Of a DNA stretch of 64,000 nucleotides, positions 37,953 through 46,930 are shown piece by piece (the first letter of the stretch is position 1; each line of letters begins with the position of its first letter). A model generated the notes under the pieces. It did not search any database. It was not told the origin of the DNA and saw nothing but the letters and a program-made list of their open reading frames with translations. The translations under genes and the position numbers were made by a program. The DNA is from Aquimarina sp. MAR_2010_214 (GTDB lineage: Bacteria > Bacteroidota > Bacteroidia > Flavobacteriales > Flavobacteriaceae), in the NCBI RefSeq assembly GCF_002846555.1, contig NZ_PJMS01000001.1, forward strand, positions 2,480,001 through 2,544,000, written 5' to 3'.

Positions 37953-38921
37953 ATGAAAAATGAAATACCATGGCAAGATAAACCTGAGGGATGTACTGAT
38001 GTCATTTGGAGGTATTCGGCAAATCCGATAATAAAAAGAGATGCGATACCGACTTCTAATAGTATATTCAATAGTGCTGTTATACCTTTTAATGGTGGTT
38101 TTGCAGGAGTATTTAGATGCGATAATAAGGCTGTACAGATGAATATTTTTGCTGGTTTTAGTGATAATGGGATAGACTGGAAGATTAATGAGGATCCTAT
38201 TGTAATGGAATCAGGAAATACAGAAATGATAGATTCAGATTATAAGTATGATCCTAGAGTCACTTTTATTGAGGATCGATACTGGATTACCTGGTGTAAT
38301 GGTTATCATGGACCTACCATCGGAATTGCATATACTTTTAACTTCAAAGAATTCTTTCAATGTGAAAATGCTTTTTTACCCTTCAATAGAAATGGAGTAT
38401 TATTTCCAGAAAAAATCAATGGTAAATATGCAATGTTGAGCCGCCCAAGTGATAATGGTCATACTGCTTTTGGAGATATATTTATTAGTTATAGTCCGGA
38501 TATGAAATATTGGGGAGAGCATAGAAATGTAATGAAGGTAACTCCTTTTGAAGAAAGCGCCTGGCAATGTACAAAGATAGGAGCAGGTTCTGTACCTTTC
38601 CTTACTGATGAAGGGTGGTTGATGTTTTATCATGGAGTAATCAATACATGTAATGGATTTAGATATGCTATGGGAGCAGCGATTTTGGACAAGAATAACC
38701 CAGATCAGGTAAAATATAGAACAAAACCATACCTTTTGACACCTTCTGTAGCTTATGAACAAATAGGAGATGTTCCTAATGTGATATTCCCTTGTGCAAC
38801 TTTACAAGATATAGAGCAAGATAAAGTAGCCATGTATTATGGGGCAGCAGATACAGTAGTTGCATTGGCTTTTGGAAGGATAAGTAAAATTGTTAAGTTT
38901 ACTAAAGAAAATTCATTGTAA
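37953..38921 (+). CDS. GH130 beta-mannoside phosphorylase
   Basis: GH130 enzymes phosphorolyse beta-mannosides; some act on Man-beta-1,4-GlcNAc from N-glycans, giving mannose-1-phosphate and GlcNAc. From the ATG giving [14 protein letters not shown] the protein has 322 residues and no signal peptide, so it is cytoplasmic. Landmarks are [17 protein letters not shown] with the likely proton-donor Asp100, [21 protein letters not shown] and [13 protein letters not shown]. The frame is open 20 codons further upstream but overlaps the symporter gene and encodes no family residues. Specificity for Man-GlcNAc, like B. thetaiotaomicron BT1033, is inferred from the neighbouring N-glycan enzymes; activity on mannan oligosaccharides is the alternative. 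Confidence 0.9.
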   Translation: MKNEIPWQDKPEGCTDVIWRYSANPIIKRDAIPTSNSIFNSAVIPFNGGFAGVFRCDNKAVQMNIFAGFSDNGIDWKINEDPIVMESGNTEMIDSDYKYDPRVTFIEDRYWITWCNGYHGPTIGIAYTFNFKEFFQCENAFLPFNRNGVLFPEKINGKYAMLSRPSDNGHTAFGDIFISYSPDMKYWGEHRNVMKVTPFEESAWQCTKIGAGSVPFLTDEGWLMFYHGVINTCNGFRYAMGAAILDKNNPDQVKYRTKPYLLTPSVAYEQIGDVPNVIFPCATLQDIEQDKVAMYYGAADTVVALAFGRISKIVKFTKENSL

Positions 38922-38932
38922 AAATAGTTAAA

Positions 38933-40036
38933 ATGAAGCTAGAACTTTTTGGTATAAAAATCAATAAAATACTTCTTACTATAGTACTGCTTTTTGGCGG
39001 AGAGACTTTGGTTTACGGGCAAAGTAATGAAAATAAAGTGTCTCCAAAATCTTACATCGCACATTATACCAAAGAATCGATAAATATTGATGGGTCTGCC
39101 TCGGAATCTTCCTGGAGTAAAGCAAAACCTACCGAGTTATTTATAGATATTGAAGGACGTAAAATTCCAAAATATATGACTACCGTAAAAATGCTTTGGG
39201 ATGATGAGTATTTCTATTTTCTAGCAGAAATGGAAGAACCTCATGTGTGGGGAAATCTTAAACAAAAAGATACTATTATCTTTTATAATAATGATTTCGA
39301 AATTTTTATCGATCCAGATAACGATACTCATAATTATTATGAATTTGAAGTTAATGCATTAAATACCCTATGGGACTTGTTTATTACAAAACCATATAGA
39401 GAGGGAACCCCGGTATTAAATGATTGGGATGCCAATGGATTTAAATCTTCAGTTAAAATAAACGGAACCATAAATAACCCAAATGATACCGATAATGGAT
39501 GGGTACTAGAAATAGCTATTCCGTTTAAAGTATTTAGAACATCGTATCATCATAAAAATATTCCAAAAGATAAGTTTTGGAGAGTAAATTTTTCCAGAGT
39601 GAATTGGGAGTTTGAACTTCAGAATAATAAATACTCTAGAAAGCGAGATGATAAAGGAAAATTTAAACCAGAATACAATTGGGTTTGGTCCCCTATTGGG
39701 ATAATTAATATGCACCAACCTGAAGATTGGGGATATGTATATTTTTCCTCAAAAAAAGTGGGAGAACATGATGATTTTACAATACCCGAAGATGAAAAAG
39801 TAAAACGATTGTTGTATCAATTATATAGAAAACAAAAAGAATATTATAAAAAGAACAATCGTTGGGCCACAACCTTTAAAGAACTAGAAGCAGGAAGTGT
39901 ATCTGTTGAGGGAAAAAAAATCGTTAAAACCATAGAAAATCACCAAACAGGTTGGAATATTACAGTGGTAAGCCCACATACAAAACACCTGTTTATTATT
40001 AAAGAAGATGGTAAAATTATCCAAAAAGAAGATTGA
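38933..40036 (+). CDS. Secreted CBM9-like carbohydrate-binding protein
   Basis: The 367-residue protein has a signal peptide (~1-30, ending VYGQ). A CBM9-like beta-sandwich (~42-270) shows the family pattern INIDGSASESSWSKAKPTELF, VKMLWDDEYFYFLAEMEEPHVWG, NNDFEIFIDPDNDTHNYYEFEVNALNTLWDLF and WVLEIAIPFKVF. A short C-terminal region (~275-365) contains RLLYQLYRKQKEYYKKNNRWATTFKEL. No catalytic motif is visible. Such stand-alone modules are common in polysaccharide loci and probably bind the released or bound glycan. The gene is 11 bp after GH130 and ends 1 bp before the next start codon. Confidence 0.85.
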   Translation: MKLELFGIKINKILLTIVLLFGGETLVYGQSNENKVSPKSYIAHYTKESINIDGSASESSWSKAKPTELFIDIEGRKIPKYMTTVKMLWDDEYFYFLAEMEEPHVWGNLKQKDTIIFYNNDFEIFIDPDNDTHNYYEFEVNALNTLWDLFITKPYREGTPVLNDWDANGFKSSVKINGTINNPNDTDNGWVLEIAIPFKVFRTSYHHKNIPKDKFWRVNFSRVNWEFELQNNKYSRKRDDKGKFKPEYNWVWSPIGIINMHQPEDWGYVYFSSKKVGEHDDFTIPEDEKVKRLLYQLYRKQKEYYKKNNRWATTFKELEAGSVSVEGKKIVKTIENHQTGWNITVVSPHTKHLFIIKEDGKIIQKED

Positions 40037-40037
40037 T

Positions 40038-41141
40038 ATGAAGATGCTCAAAATTATACTCTTATGTAGTGTATTTATTAGTGTTAGTTGTAAAACTGAA
40101 ACTGAAAAAGAAATCATAAAAGAAGTTGTAGCAGAAGTAAAGACAACATCATTTAAGTATTGGACCTGGATTACTGCGGACCCCTCAAAATCAAATGATG
40201 ATTACAGAGAAGAATTCAAAAAATATAAAGAAAATGGCATAGATGCAGTATTGATAAATACGTTGGCCGATCCTGAAATTTTAAAAAAAATAACACCTTT
40301 AGCAACACAAGTTGGTTTAGAAGTTCATGCCTGGATGTTTACCATGAATCGACCAGGTGATGAGGTAGCTTTAGAACACCCAGAGTGGTATGCGGTAAGT
40401 AGAGAAGGTAAATCGTGCTATGATACTAGACCATATGTAGATTATTATCAGTGGTTATGTCCTACCAGAAAAGAATCCAGAGCACATATTTTGGGATTAG
40501 TAGAAAAACTGGCAAAAGTTGAAGGTATAACCAGTGTGCATCTCGATTATATTAGATATTCAGATGTCTACCTACCTATTGGATTATTACCAAAATATAA
40601 TTTAGTACAAGATGAAGAATTACCAGAATTTGATTTTTGTTACTGCGATGTATGTATAAAAACGTTTGAAAAAGAACATCATAAAAATCCGAAAGATGCT
40701 AAAAATGTTGCTATAGATATGGAATGGAAACAATTTAGGCTAAATCAGATAAAAAGAGTAGTAGATGAAGCTTATGAAGTAGCTCATAAATATGATAAAA
40801 AGTTAACCGCAGCCGTATTTCCATATCCCGAAATGGCAGATCATATGGTAAGACAACGATGGGATAAATGGAATATTGATGAAGTATTGCCTATGATATA
40901 CCATAATTTCTATAATGAAGAAGTAGATTGGATTGGTTTTGCTACAAAACAAGGAGTTAAAGACCTGCAAGGAAAGCAAACTAAATTGCATACAGGAATA
41001 TACCTTCCTCCAATGAGTGCAGATGACGTATCAAAAGCCATACAATTGGCAAAAGATAATGGAGCTTCTGGAATATCTTTTTTCGACGGAAGTGCAATAA
41101 CCGATGAACAATTAGAAGCGATTAAAAAATCAAAAAAATAA
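40038..41141 (+). CDS. Glycosidase-like TIM-barrel lipoprotein (GHL10-like), uncharacterised
   Basis: The ATG two bases after the previous stop gives a 367-residue lipoprotein (VFISVSCKTETEKE). The barrel reads as a glycosidase-like protein of the GHL10/DUF187 type: FKYWTWITADPSKSNDDYREEF, VEGITSVHLDYIRYSD, a Cys pair in FCYCDVCIKTFE, KLTAAVFPYPEM, DEVLPMIYHNFY and GASGISFFDGS. Asp in HLDYIRY and Glu or Asp on later strands are possible catalytic residues, but the mechanism is unknown. Within this locus it is the only enzyme-like protein without an assigned step. The locus lacks a recognisable endo-beta-N-acetylglucosaminidase or chitobiase, so it may cleave the chitobiose core; this is a hypothesis. 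Confidence 0.75.
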   Translation: MKMLKIILLCSVFISVSCKTETEKEIIKEVVAEVKTTSFKYWTWITADPSKSNDDYREEFKKYKENGIDAVLINTLADPEILKKITPLATQVGLEVHAWMFTMNRPGDEVALEHPEWYAVSREGKSCYDTRPYVDYYQWLCPTRKESRAHILGLVEKLAKVEGITSVHLDYIRYSDVYLPIGLLPKYNLVQDEELPEFDFCYCDVCIKTFEKEHHKNPKDAKNVAIDMEWKQFRLNQIKRVVDEAYEVAHKYDKKLTAAVFPYPEMADHMVRQRWDKWNIDEVLPMIYHNFYNEEVDWIGFATKQGVKDLQGKQTKLHTGIYLPPMSADDVSKAIQLAKDNGASGISFFDGSAITDEQLEAIKKSKK

Positions 41142-41151
41142 TAGTATATGC

Positions 41152-41183
41152 AGGTTTCTTAGGTTTATAAACCTAAGAAACCT
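41152..41183. other. 32-bp perfect intercistronic palindrome
   Basis: Two exact 16-bp arms (aggtttcttaggttta and its complement) fill most of the 54-bp gap between the GHL10-like gene and the second GH92. No T-run follows on the plus strand, so a terminator is unlikely. An RNA-stability or processing hairpin that separates segments of the transcript would fit. Confidence 0.65.
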
Positions 41184-41195
41184 ATCCATGTCAAA

Positions 41196-43448
41196 ATGAA
41201 AAAAATAATCTATTTACATATCATTGTTATTGTATTGTTTTGGTCTTGTAATCAAGAGAGAGTTTCAGTAAATCTACAAGAACAATCATTAACGTCTTAT
41301 GTGAATACATTCATAGGAACAGATGGTCCGGGCAATACATATCCAGGAGCAACACTTCCATTTGGCATGGTGCAGTTGAGTCCAGATATAGGAATTCCCG
41401 GATGGGATAGAATTGCAGGATATTACTATAAAGACTCTATAATTAGTGGTTTCTCGCATACTCATCTCACAGGAACCGGAGCCGGAGATTTATATGATAT
41501 ACTAGTAATGCCTACAAATAGTAAGTTTTCAAAAAAAATAAAAGAAAACAACTATAAACCATTCTCTACATATAGCCATGATAAAGAATTTGCAACACCG
41601 GGATATTATACGGTAGACTTATTGGATTATGGAATTAAGGCAGAACTTACAGCAACCAATAGAGTAGGTATACATCGATATACGTTTCCTAAAGATACTG
41701 CAACTGCAATACATGTAGATCTGGGGTATGCTATAAACTGGGATAAGCCCACTGATACCTATATTGAAAAAGTGGATGAAAAAACTATTCAGGGATATCG
41801 AATGTCTACCGGATGGGCAAAAGACCAGCGTATCTATTTTGTAATGCAATTTTCAAAGCCTTTTGCAGCATATAAAGTGTTTAAAGATGAAGAGCAAGTA
41901 ACTCTTCCTATTCAGGGAGCAGATACAAGAATTGTATTGCAGTATGATACAGCGCAGGATGAACAAATTATCATTAAGGCAGGGATATCTACAGCAAGTA
42001 TTGAAGGTGCTCTAGCATCATTGAATAAAGAAGCTTCAAAAAATAATTTTGATTATTATAAAAGTAAAGCTCAGTCTATTTGGGAACGTGAATTGCAGAA
42101 AATTAAAATTACAACAGCAGATAATGATAAGAAGAGTATTTTTTATACGATGATGTATCAATCTATGCTGGCTCCAACATTATTAAGTGACCCTAATGGA
42201 AATTATAAAGGAGCGAATGGTTCTGTCGTAAACGCAAAAGGATTTAATCGTTACGATACATTTTCATTATGGGATACCTTTAGGGCAGCGCATCCTTTAT
42301 ACACTATAATTCAGCAAGAAAGAGTCTCCGATATGATTCAATCTATGCTTGCTCATTATAAAGAAACAGGAACATTACCTGTATGGTCGATGCAAGGTAA
42401 CGAAACCAATATGATGATTGGATATCATGCTGTTCCGGTTATCGTTGACGCATATTTCAAAGATTTTCAATTTGATACCGAACTAGCTTATAAAGCATGT
42501 AAGGAAAGCGCTATGGTAGATGATAGGCAAATAGATATTTATAAGCGTTTGGATTATGTTCCGGTAGAGAAACATCATGAAAACTGGTCAGTTTCTAAAA
42601 CTTTGGAATACGCTTATGATGACTGGTGTATCGCCATGTTTGCAAAAGACTTAGGGAAAAATGAGGATTATACATATTTCATGAAACGTTCTGAGAACTG
42701 GAAAAATTTATATAACGATAAAAATACTTGGATTCAACCCAAAGACACTTTAGGAAACTTTTTCGAACCCTTTAATCCAAAAGAATATACCTCTTATTAT
42801 TGCGAAAGTAATGCCTGGCAATATTACTGGTTTGTACCTCAAGATATAGAAGGATTAATAAAAAGTACAGGAGGTAAAGAACGATTTACACAAAAACTAG
42901 ACTCTATGTTTTCTTATGATCCCAAACCAGAAGATAAACTACCTATTTTTAGTACAGGAATGATTGGGCAATATGCGCATGGTAACGAACCTAGTCATCA
43001 TGTAGCATATCTGTACAATTATGTAAATCAACCCTCAAAAACACAAAAACTAACTCGCGAGATTTTAGAAGGACAATACAGAAATGAACCCAATGGACAT
43101 TGCGGTAACGAAGATTGCGGACAAATGTCATCCTGGTATATATTTAGTTCCCTTGGATTTTATCCTGTAAATCCAGCACAAGGAGCATATCATATTACAG
43201 CACCGATATTTGAGCAAACAGAAATTCAGCTTCCTGAAGGAAAAACGTTTTTAATAACGGCTAAAAACTTATCCGAAGAGAGTACATATATAAAGAGCAT
43301 AAGATTAAATGGAAAACCACTTGATCGTATGTATATAACACATAAAGAAATTATAAACGGAGGATTTCTCGAATTTGAAATGAGTAATTTTCCAAACGAT
43401 GAAGTGTTTAAAAACTCATCATTACCAGAAGTAAATAAAATATATTGA
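41196..43448 (+). CDS. GH92 alpha-mannosidase lipoprotein (2 of 4)
   Basis: The 750-residue GH92 has a lipoprotein signal with Cys18 (VLFWSCNQER). It opens with VNTFIGTDGPGNTYPGATLPFGMVQLSPD and carries SLWDTFRAAHPL, a variant acid motif ESNAWQ (Glu537, where the others have EGN), HGNEPSHH (595-602) and GNEDCGQMSSW with Asp640. It is closest in motifs to the first GH92, so both probably attack similar terminal alpha-mannosides, perhaps alpha-1,2 linkages. The specificity is inferred from motif type only. The stop codon is followed 2 bp later by the glycosylasparaginase start. Confidence 0.93.
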   Translation: MKKIIYLHIIVIVLFWSCNQERVSVNLQEQSLTSYVNTFIGTDGPGNTYPGATLPFGMVQLSPDIGIPGWDRIAGYYYKDSIISGFSHTHLTGTGAGDLYDILVMPTNSKFSKKIKENNYKPFSTYSHDKEFATPGYYTVDLLDYGIKAELTATNRVGIHRYTFPKDTATAIHVDLGYAINWDKPTDTYIEKVDEKTIQGYRMSTGWAKDQRIYFVMQFSKPFAAYKVFKDEEQVTLPIQGADTRIVLQYDTAQDEQIIIKAGISTASIEGALASLNKEASKNNFDYYKSKAQSIWERELQKIKITTADNDKKSIFYTMMYQSMLAPTLLSDPNGNYKGANGSVVNAKGFNRYDTFSLWDTFRAAHPLYTIIQQERVSDMIQSMLAHYKETGTLPVWSMQGNETNMMIGYHAVPVIVDAYFKDFQFDTELAYKACKESAMVDDRQIDIYKRLDYVPVEKHHENWSVSKTLEYAYDDWCIAMFAKDLGKNEDYTYFMKRSENWKNLYNDKNTWIQPKDTLGNFFEPFNPKEYTSYYCESNAWQYYWFVPQDIEGLIKSTGGKERFTQKLDSMFSYDPKPEDKLPIFSTGMIGQYAHGNEPSHHVAYLYNYVNQPSKTQKLTREILEGQYRNEPNGHCGNEDCGQMSSWYIFSSLGFYPVNPAQGAYHITAPIFEQTEIQLPEGKTFLITAKNLSEESTYIKSIRLNGKPLDRMYITHKEIINGGFLEFEMSNFPNDEVFKNSSLPEVNKIY

Positions 43449-43450
43449 TT

Positions 43451-44467
43451 ATGCGAATTAACACTAAGTATTACTATGTATCACTTTTTTTAATACTAAT
43501 AACTTTTAGTTGTAAAACAAATGAAAAAGAAAGAAAAACAGCTGTTGTTAAGGAAGAAAAAGAAATTAAAAAAAGTGTAAAACCCATCGTTATTTCTACC
43601 TGGAATCATGGTATTGCAGCCAATGAAGAGGCGTGGAAAATATTAAGTAAAGGAGGGAATGCATTGGATGCAGTAGAACAAGGAGTACGGGTAACAGAAG
43701 CAGATCCAAAGAATCAAAGTGTTGGGATAGGAGGATTTCCTGATAGAGAAGGTAATGTCACCTTGGATGCTTGTATTATGGATCATAATAGCAATTGTGG
43801 GGCTGTATCTTTTTTGCAGCATATTAAACACCCTATTTCTGTAGCTAGAAAAGTAATGGAAGAAACTCCGCATGTAATGCTTACAGGGTCAGGAGCGTTG
43901 CAATTTGCTTTAAGTCAAGGTTTTGTAAAAGAGAATTTATTAACTCCCGAAACCAAAAAAGCATACGAAGAATGGTTACAGAAATCTAATTATAAACCAG
44001 TAATAAATATCGAAAACCATGATACAATTAGTATGTTGGCTCTAGATGAAGATGGAAATATATCAGGAGCTTGTACAACCAGTGGTGCGGCCTGGAAAAT
44101 GCATGGAAGAGTGGGAGATTCTCCAATAATTGGAGCCGGGTTATTTCTGGATAATGAGGTTGGTGCAGCAGCAGCAACTGGCTTGGGAGAAGCTGTTATT
44201 CGTACAGCAGGAAGTGCTATGGTAGTAGAATTAATGCGTCAAGGGAAATCTCCTGCTGAAGCTTGTAAAGAAATTGTAGAACGAATCTATAATAAACACA
44301 AGAATCATAAAGACATGGAATATCTTCAGGTAGGATTCATAGCATTAAATAAAAATGGAGAATATGGTGGATACAGCTTAAGATCAGGCTTTAATTATGC
44401 CGTAAATGATATAGAAAAAGGAAATAGATTAGAAGATGCACCGTTTAAAATGGCTTGGGAAAATTAG
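43451..44467 (+). CDS. Glycosylasparaginase lipoprotein (N4-GlcNAc-asparaginase)
   Basis: This Ntn hydrolase cleaves the amide bond between GlcNAc and asparagine. From the ATG giving MRINTKYYYVSL the precursor has 338 residues. The lipoprotein signal puts Cys21 in ITFSCKTNEK; a charged linker follows, then the alpha-subunit region (VISTWNHGIAANEEAWKIL, GNALDAVEQGV, SVGIGGFPDREGNVTLDACIMD). Autocleavage is expected before Thr192 in ENHDTISMLALDEDG, and GACTTSGAAWKMHGRVGDSPIIGAG shapes the beta-subunit active site. A few residues of upstream frame use TTG and are not needed. It acts on glyco-asparagine after core fucose removal and proteolysis, which matches the GH29 gene nearby. The enzyme of Elizabethkingia is a known relative. 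Confidence 0.95.
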   Translation: MRINTKYYYVSLFLILITFSCKTNEKERKTAVVKEEKEIKKSVKPIVISTWNHGIAANEEAWKILSKGGNALDAVEQGVRVTEADPKNQSVGIGGFPDREGNVTLDACIMDHNSNCGAVSFLQHIKHPISVARKVMEETPHVMLTGSGALQFALSQGFVKENLLTPETKKAYEEWLQKSNYKPVINIENHDTISMLALDEDGNISGACTTSGAAWKMHGRVGDSPIIGAGLFLDNEVGAAAATGLGEAVIRTAGSAMVVELMRQGKSPAEACKEIVERIYNKHKNHKDMEYLQVGFIALNKNGEYGGYSLRSGFNYAVNDIEKGNRLEDAPFKMAWEN

Positions 44468-44538
44468 AAATAGATTGAGATAGGGTTAATCGAATAAAAG
44501 AGCCTTAAAATAATAGTATACCGAAATAGTCAAAGATT

Positions 44539-44570
44539 TCATACTTGTGCCGAACTTAGACAGAGTATGA
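44539..44570. repeat. Imperfect inverted repeat, possible REP-like element
   Basis: TCATACT and AGTATGA arms flank an 18-nt centre in the gap between glycosylasparaginase and GH20. The surrounding sequence (cttgtgccgaacttagacag) resembles dispersed intergenic repeats of Bacteroidota, but only one copy is in this window, so the repeat nature cannot be shown. Confidence 0.25.
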
Positions 44571-44595
44571 CTTCTAAACCAATAAATATAAACAG

Positions 44596-46914
44596 ATGAA
44601 ACAATTCACACTATTCATCATCATTCTAATAGTATTAGGTTGTAAAACGAATGAAAAAAGAATATATGCAGAAGCGGATATTAAAATCATTCCTAAACCA
44701 GAAATGATTAAAATTAATCCGGGAGTATTCAAATTCAATGAAAACACCAAGTTTTTTATTTCAAATGAGATATCAGAAGAGTCAATTCATGTTTTAAGAA
44801 ATAAATTTAAAACAGTAGTAGGATGGGATTTAAAAACAACAGAAGAACAACCAAAAAATAACTATATAACCTTTACGGTTGATGAGAATAGTAAACCAGA
44901 AGTATATGAGCTTAAAGCGAATAACAATCGTGTAGAAATCATAGCAAATAGTTCATCTGGTTTTTCATACGGAATACAAACGATACGTCAACTATTGCCT
45001 ACGGCAATCGAAAGTAAAACCAAATTAGAAAATATAAGCTGGGAAATTCCGAATATAGAAATTAAAGATGCCCCTCGTTTTAAATGGAGAGGGTTAATGC
45101 TGGACATATCTCGTCATTTTTTTGATAAAGAGTATATCAAACAAGTTATTGATGGTTTAGCTATGCATAAGATGAATGTGTTGCACCTGCATTTGGTTGA
45201 TGATCAAGGATGGCGTATAGAAATAAAAAAATATCCAAAACTTACAGAAGTAGGAGCATGGAGGGTGGATCAGGAGAACCTGCATTGGAATGCTAGATTG
45301 CCCATTACGGCAGAAGATAAAGCAACCTACGGAGGCTTCTTGACACAAGAAGAGTTAAAAGAGATTGTGAAATATGCACAGTCTAGAAATGTGGAGATTA
45401 TACCAGAAATAGAGATGCCAGCACATGTATCTTGCGCTATTGCGGCATATCCTCATTTATCTTGTAATGAAAAACCGATAGGAGTACCATCTGGAGGAGT
45501 TTGGCCAATTACAGATATATACTGTGCAGGAAAAGAAAGTACGTTTACCTTTTTAGAAGATGTATTAGCTGAAGTTATGGAAATATTTCCCTCAAAATAC
45601 ATACATATAGGTGGAGATGAAGCAACTAAAACCAATTGGAAGAAATGCCAGTACTGCCAGAAACGAATAGCAGAAGAAGGATTACAAAATGAAGAAGAAT
45701 TACAAAGCTATTTTGTGAAACGTATGGAGAAGTTTATTAATAAGCATGGAAAAAAATTAATAGGTTGGGATGAGATCCTAGAAGGAGGATTGGCTCCAGA
45801 TGCTACTGTAATGAGTTGGCGAGGAGTAAAAGGAGGATTAGAAGCTACTGCGCAAGGACATGATGTAGTGATGACTCCTAATTCTCACTGTTATTTTGAT
45901 CATTATCAAGGTCCTCAAAATGAAGAGCCTTTGGCAATAGGAGGATACCTACCACTAAGCAAAGTATATCAGTTTGATCCTATTGTAGATTCAATGACAG
46001 CAGAAGAAGCGAATCATATACTTGGTGGGCAAGCAAACTTGTGGTCAGAATATTTACCTACCAAAGAACAATCGCAGTACATGATTTATCCTAGATTAGC
46101 AGCCTTATCGGAAGCGGTATGGAGTACCAAAAATCAGAAGAATTGGGATGATTTTTCAAACCGAATACCTAGCATGTTTCAACGATATGAGTATTTAGGA
46201 ATTAATTATGCAAAGAGCTCTTATTTAATACGACCAGCAGTTGAGACAGATTTGAAAAAGAAATCAGTTTCATTAACATTACAAAGTGAATATACTGATG
46301 CAGATATACGATATGCGTTGAATAATGATAGATTAGAGGATACTCCTCTTAAATATGAGCAACCTATTGTATTAACCAAAACCACAATAGTTAAGGCGTC
46401 ATTATTTAAAGATAACAAACCAATTAGCGAAGTATTTCAAGATACCATAGTATTTCATAAAGGAGTAGCTAGCAATATTGTCTATACCATTCCTTATAGT
46501 GATCGATATACAGGAACAGGAAAATCTACATTAGTAAATACCTTAAGAGGAACAAAACATTTTAGAGATGGGCAATGGCAAGCATGGTTAAAGGATGATA
46601 TGGAAATTGTAATAGATCTCGAAAAAGAAGATACCATAAATCATGTAATTGTAGGGTCGATGGAGCATCAAGGCTCAGGAATATATTTTCCGGTTGCAAT
46701 AGAAGTTTTTACAGGAGTGGATGGAAAAGAGTTTAAAAAAGTAGGAGAAGTAAAACAAGACTATGCTGCTAATGCTAATATTGAATTAAAAGATTTTAAA
46801 ATTAATTTTGAAAAGCATACAGCAAGATTTATTAAAGTGAAAGTGGCAAACTTAAAAAAGAGTCCAAGAGGAGGAGATACTTGGTTATTTGTAGATGAGG
46901 TTTTAATTAATTGA
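44596..46914 (+). CDS. GH20 beta-N-acetylhexosaminidase lipoprotein
   Basis: GH20 exo-enzymes remove terminal beta-GlcNAc or GalNAc by substrate-assisted catalysis. This 772-residue protein has a lipoprotein signal with Cys16 (IVLGCKTNEK) and an N-terminal GH20b domain (~30-158). The catalytic barrel (~160-515) contains KWRGLMLDISRHFF, LHLHLVDDQGWRIEIKKYP, IPEIEMPAH and the catalytic pair Asp341-Glu342 in HIGGDEATKTNWKKC. A chitobiase-type C-terminal domain (~550-625) and an F5/8-type (CBM32-like) domain (~640-772, FRDGQWQAWLKDDMEIVIDLEKEDTINHVIVGS) follow. It would remove antennary or chitobiose GlcNAc. It lies 17 bp before GH29. Confidence 0.95.
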   Translation: MKQFTLFIIILIVLGCKTNEKRIYAEADIKIIPKPEMIKINPGVFKFNENTKFFISNEISEESIHVLRNKFKTVVGWDLKTTEEQPKNNYITFTVDENSKPEVYELKANNNRVEIIANSSSGFSYGIQTIRQLLPTAIESKTKLENISWEIPNIEIKDAPRFKWRGLMLDISRHFFDKEYIKQVIDGLAMHKMNVLHLHLVDDQGWRIEIKKYPKLTEVGAWRVDQENLHWNARLPITAEDKATYGGFLTQEELKEIVKYAQSRNVEIIPEIEMPAHVSCAIAAYPHLSCNEKPIGVPSGGVWPITDIYCAGKESTFTFLEDVLAEVMEIFPSKYIHIGGDEATKTNWKKCQYCQKRIAEEGLQNEEELQSYFVKRMEKFINKHGKKLIGWDEILEGGLAPDATVMSWRGVKGGLEATAQGHDVVMTPNSHCYFDHYQGPQNEEPLAIGGYLPLSKVYQFDPIVDSMTAEEANHILGGQANLWSEYLPTKEQSQYMIYPRLAALSEAVWSTKNQKNWDDFSNRIPSMFQRYEYLGINYAKSSYLIRPAVETDLKKKSVSLTLQSEYTDADIRYALNNDRLEDTPLKYEQPIVLTKTTIVKASLFKDNKPISEVFQDTIVFHKGVASNIVYTIPYSDRYTGTGKSTLVNTLRGTKHFRDGQWQAWLKDDMEIVIDLEKEDTINHVIVGSMEHQGSGIYFPVAIEVFTGVDGKEFKKVGEVKQDYAANANIELKDFKINFEKHTARFIKVKVANLKKSPRGGDTWLFVDEVLIN

Positions 46915-46930
46915 TAATTAATGTTTTAAA

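Noticed and set aside
38400..38762. 120-codon open frame on the minus strand
   Set aside because: It is antisense to the GH130 gene and shows no domain or signal.
40038..41141. Assignment of the GHL10-like protein to GH18, GH85 or GH163
   Set aside because: No DxxDxDxE chitinase-type motif and no recognisable GH85 or GH163 motif were seen, so I left it uncharacterised.
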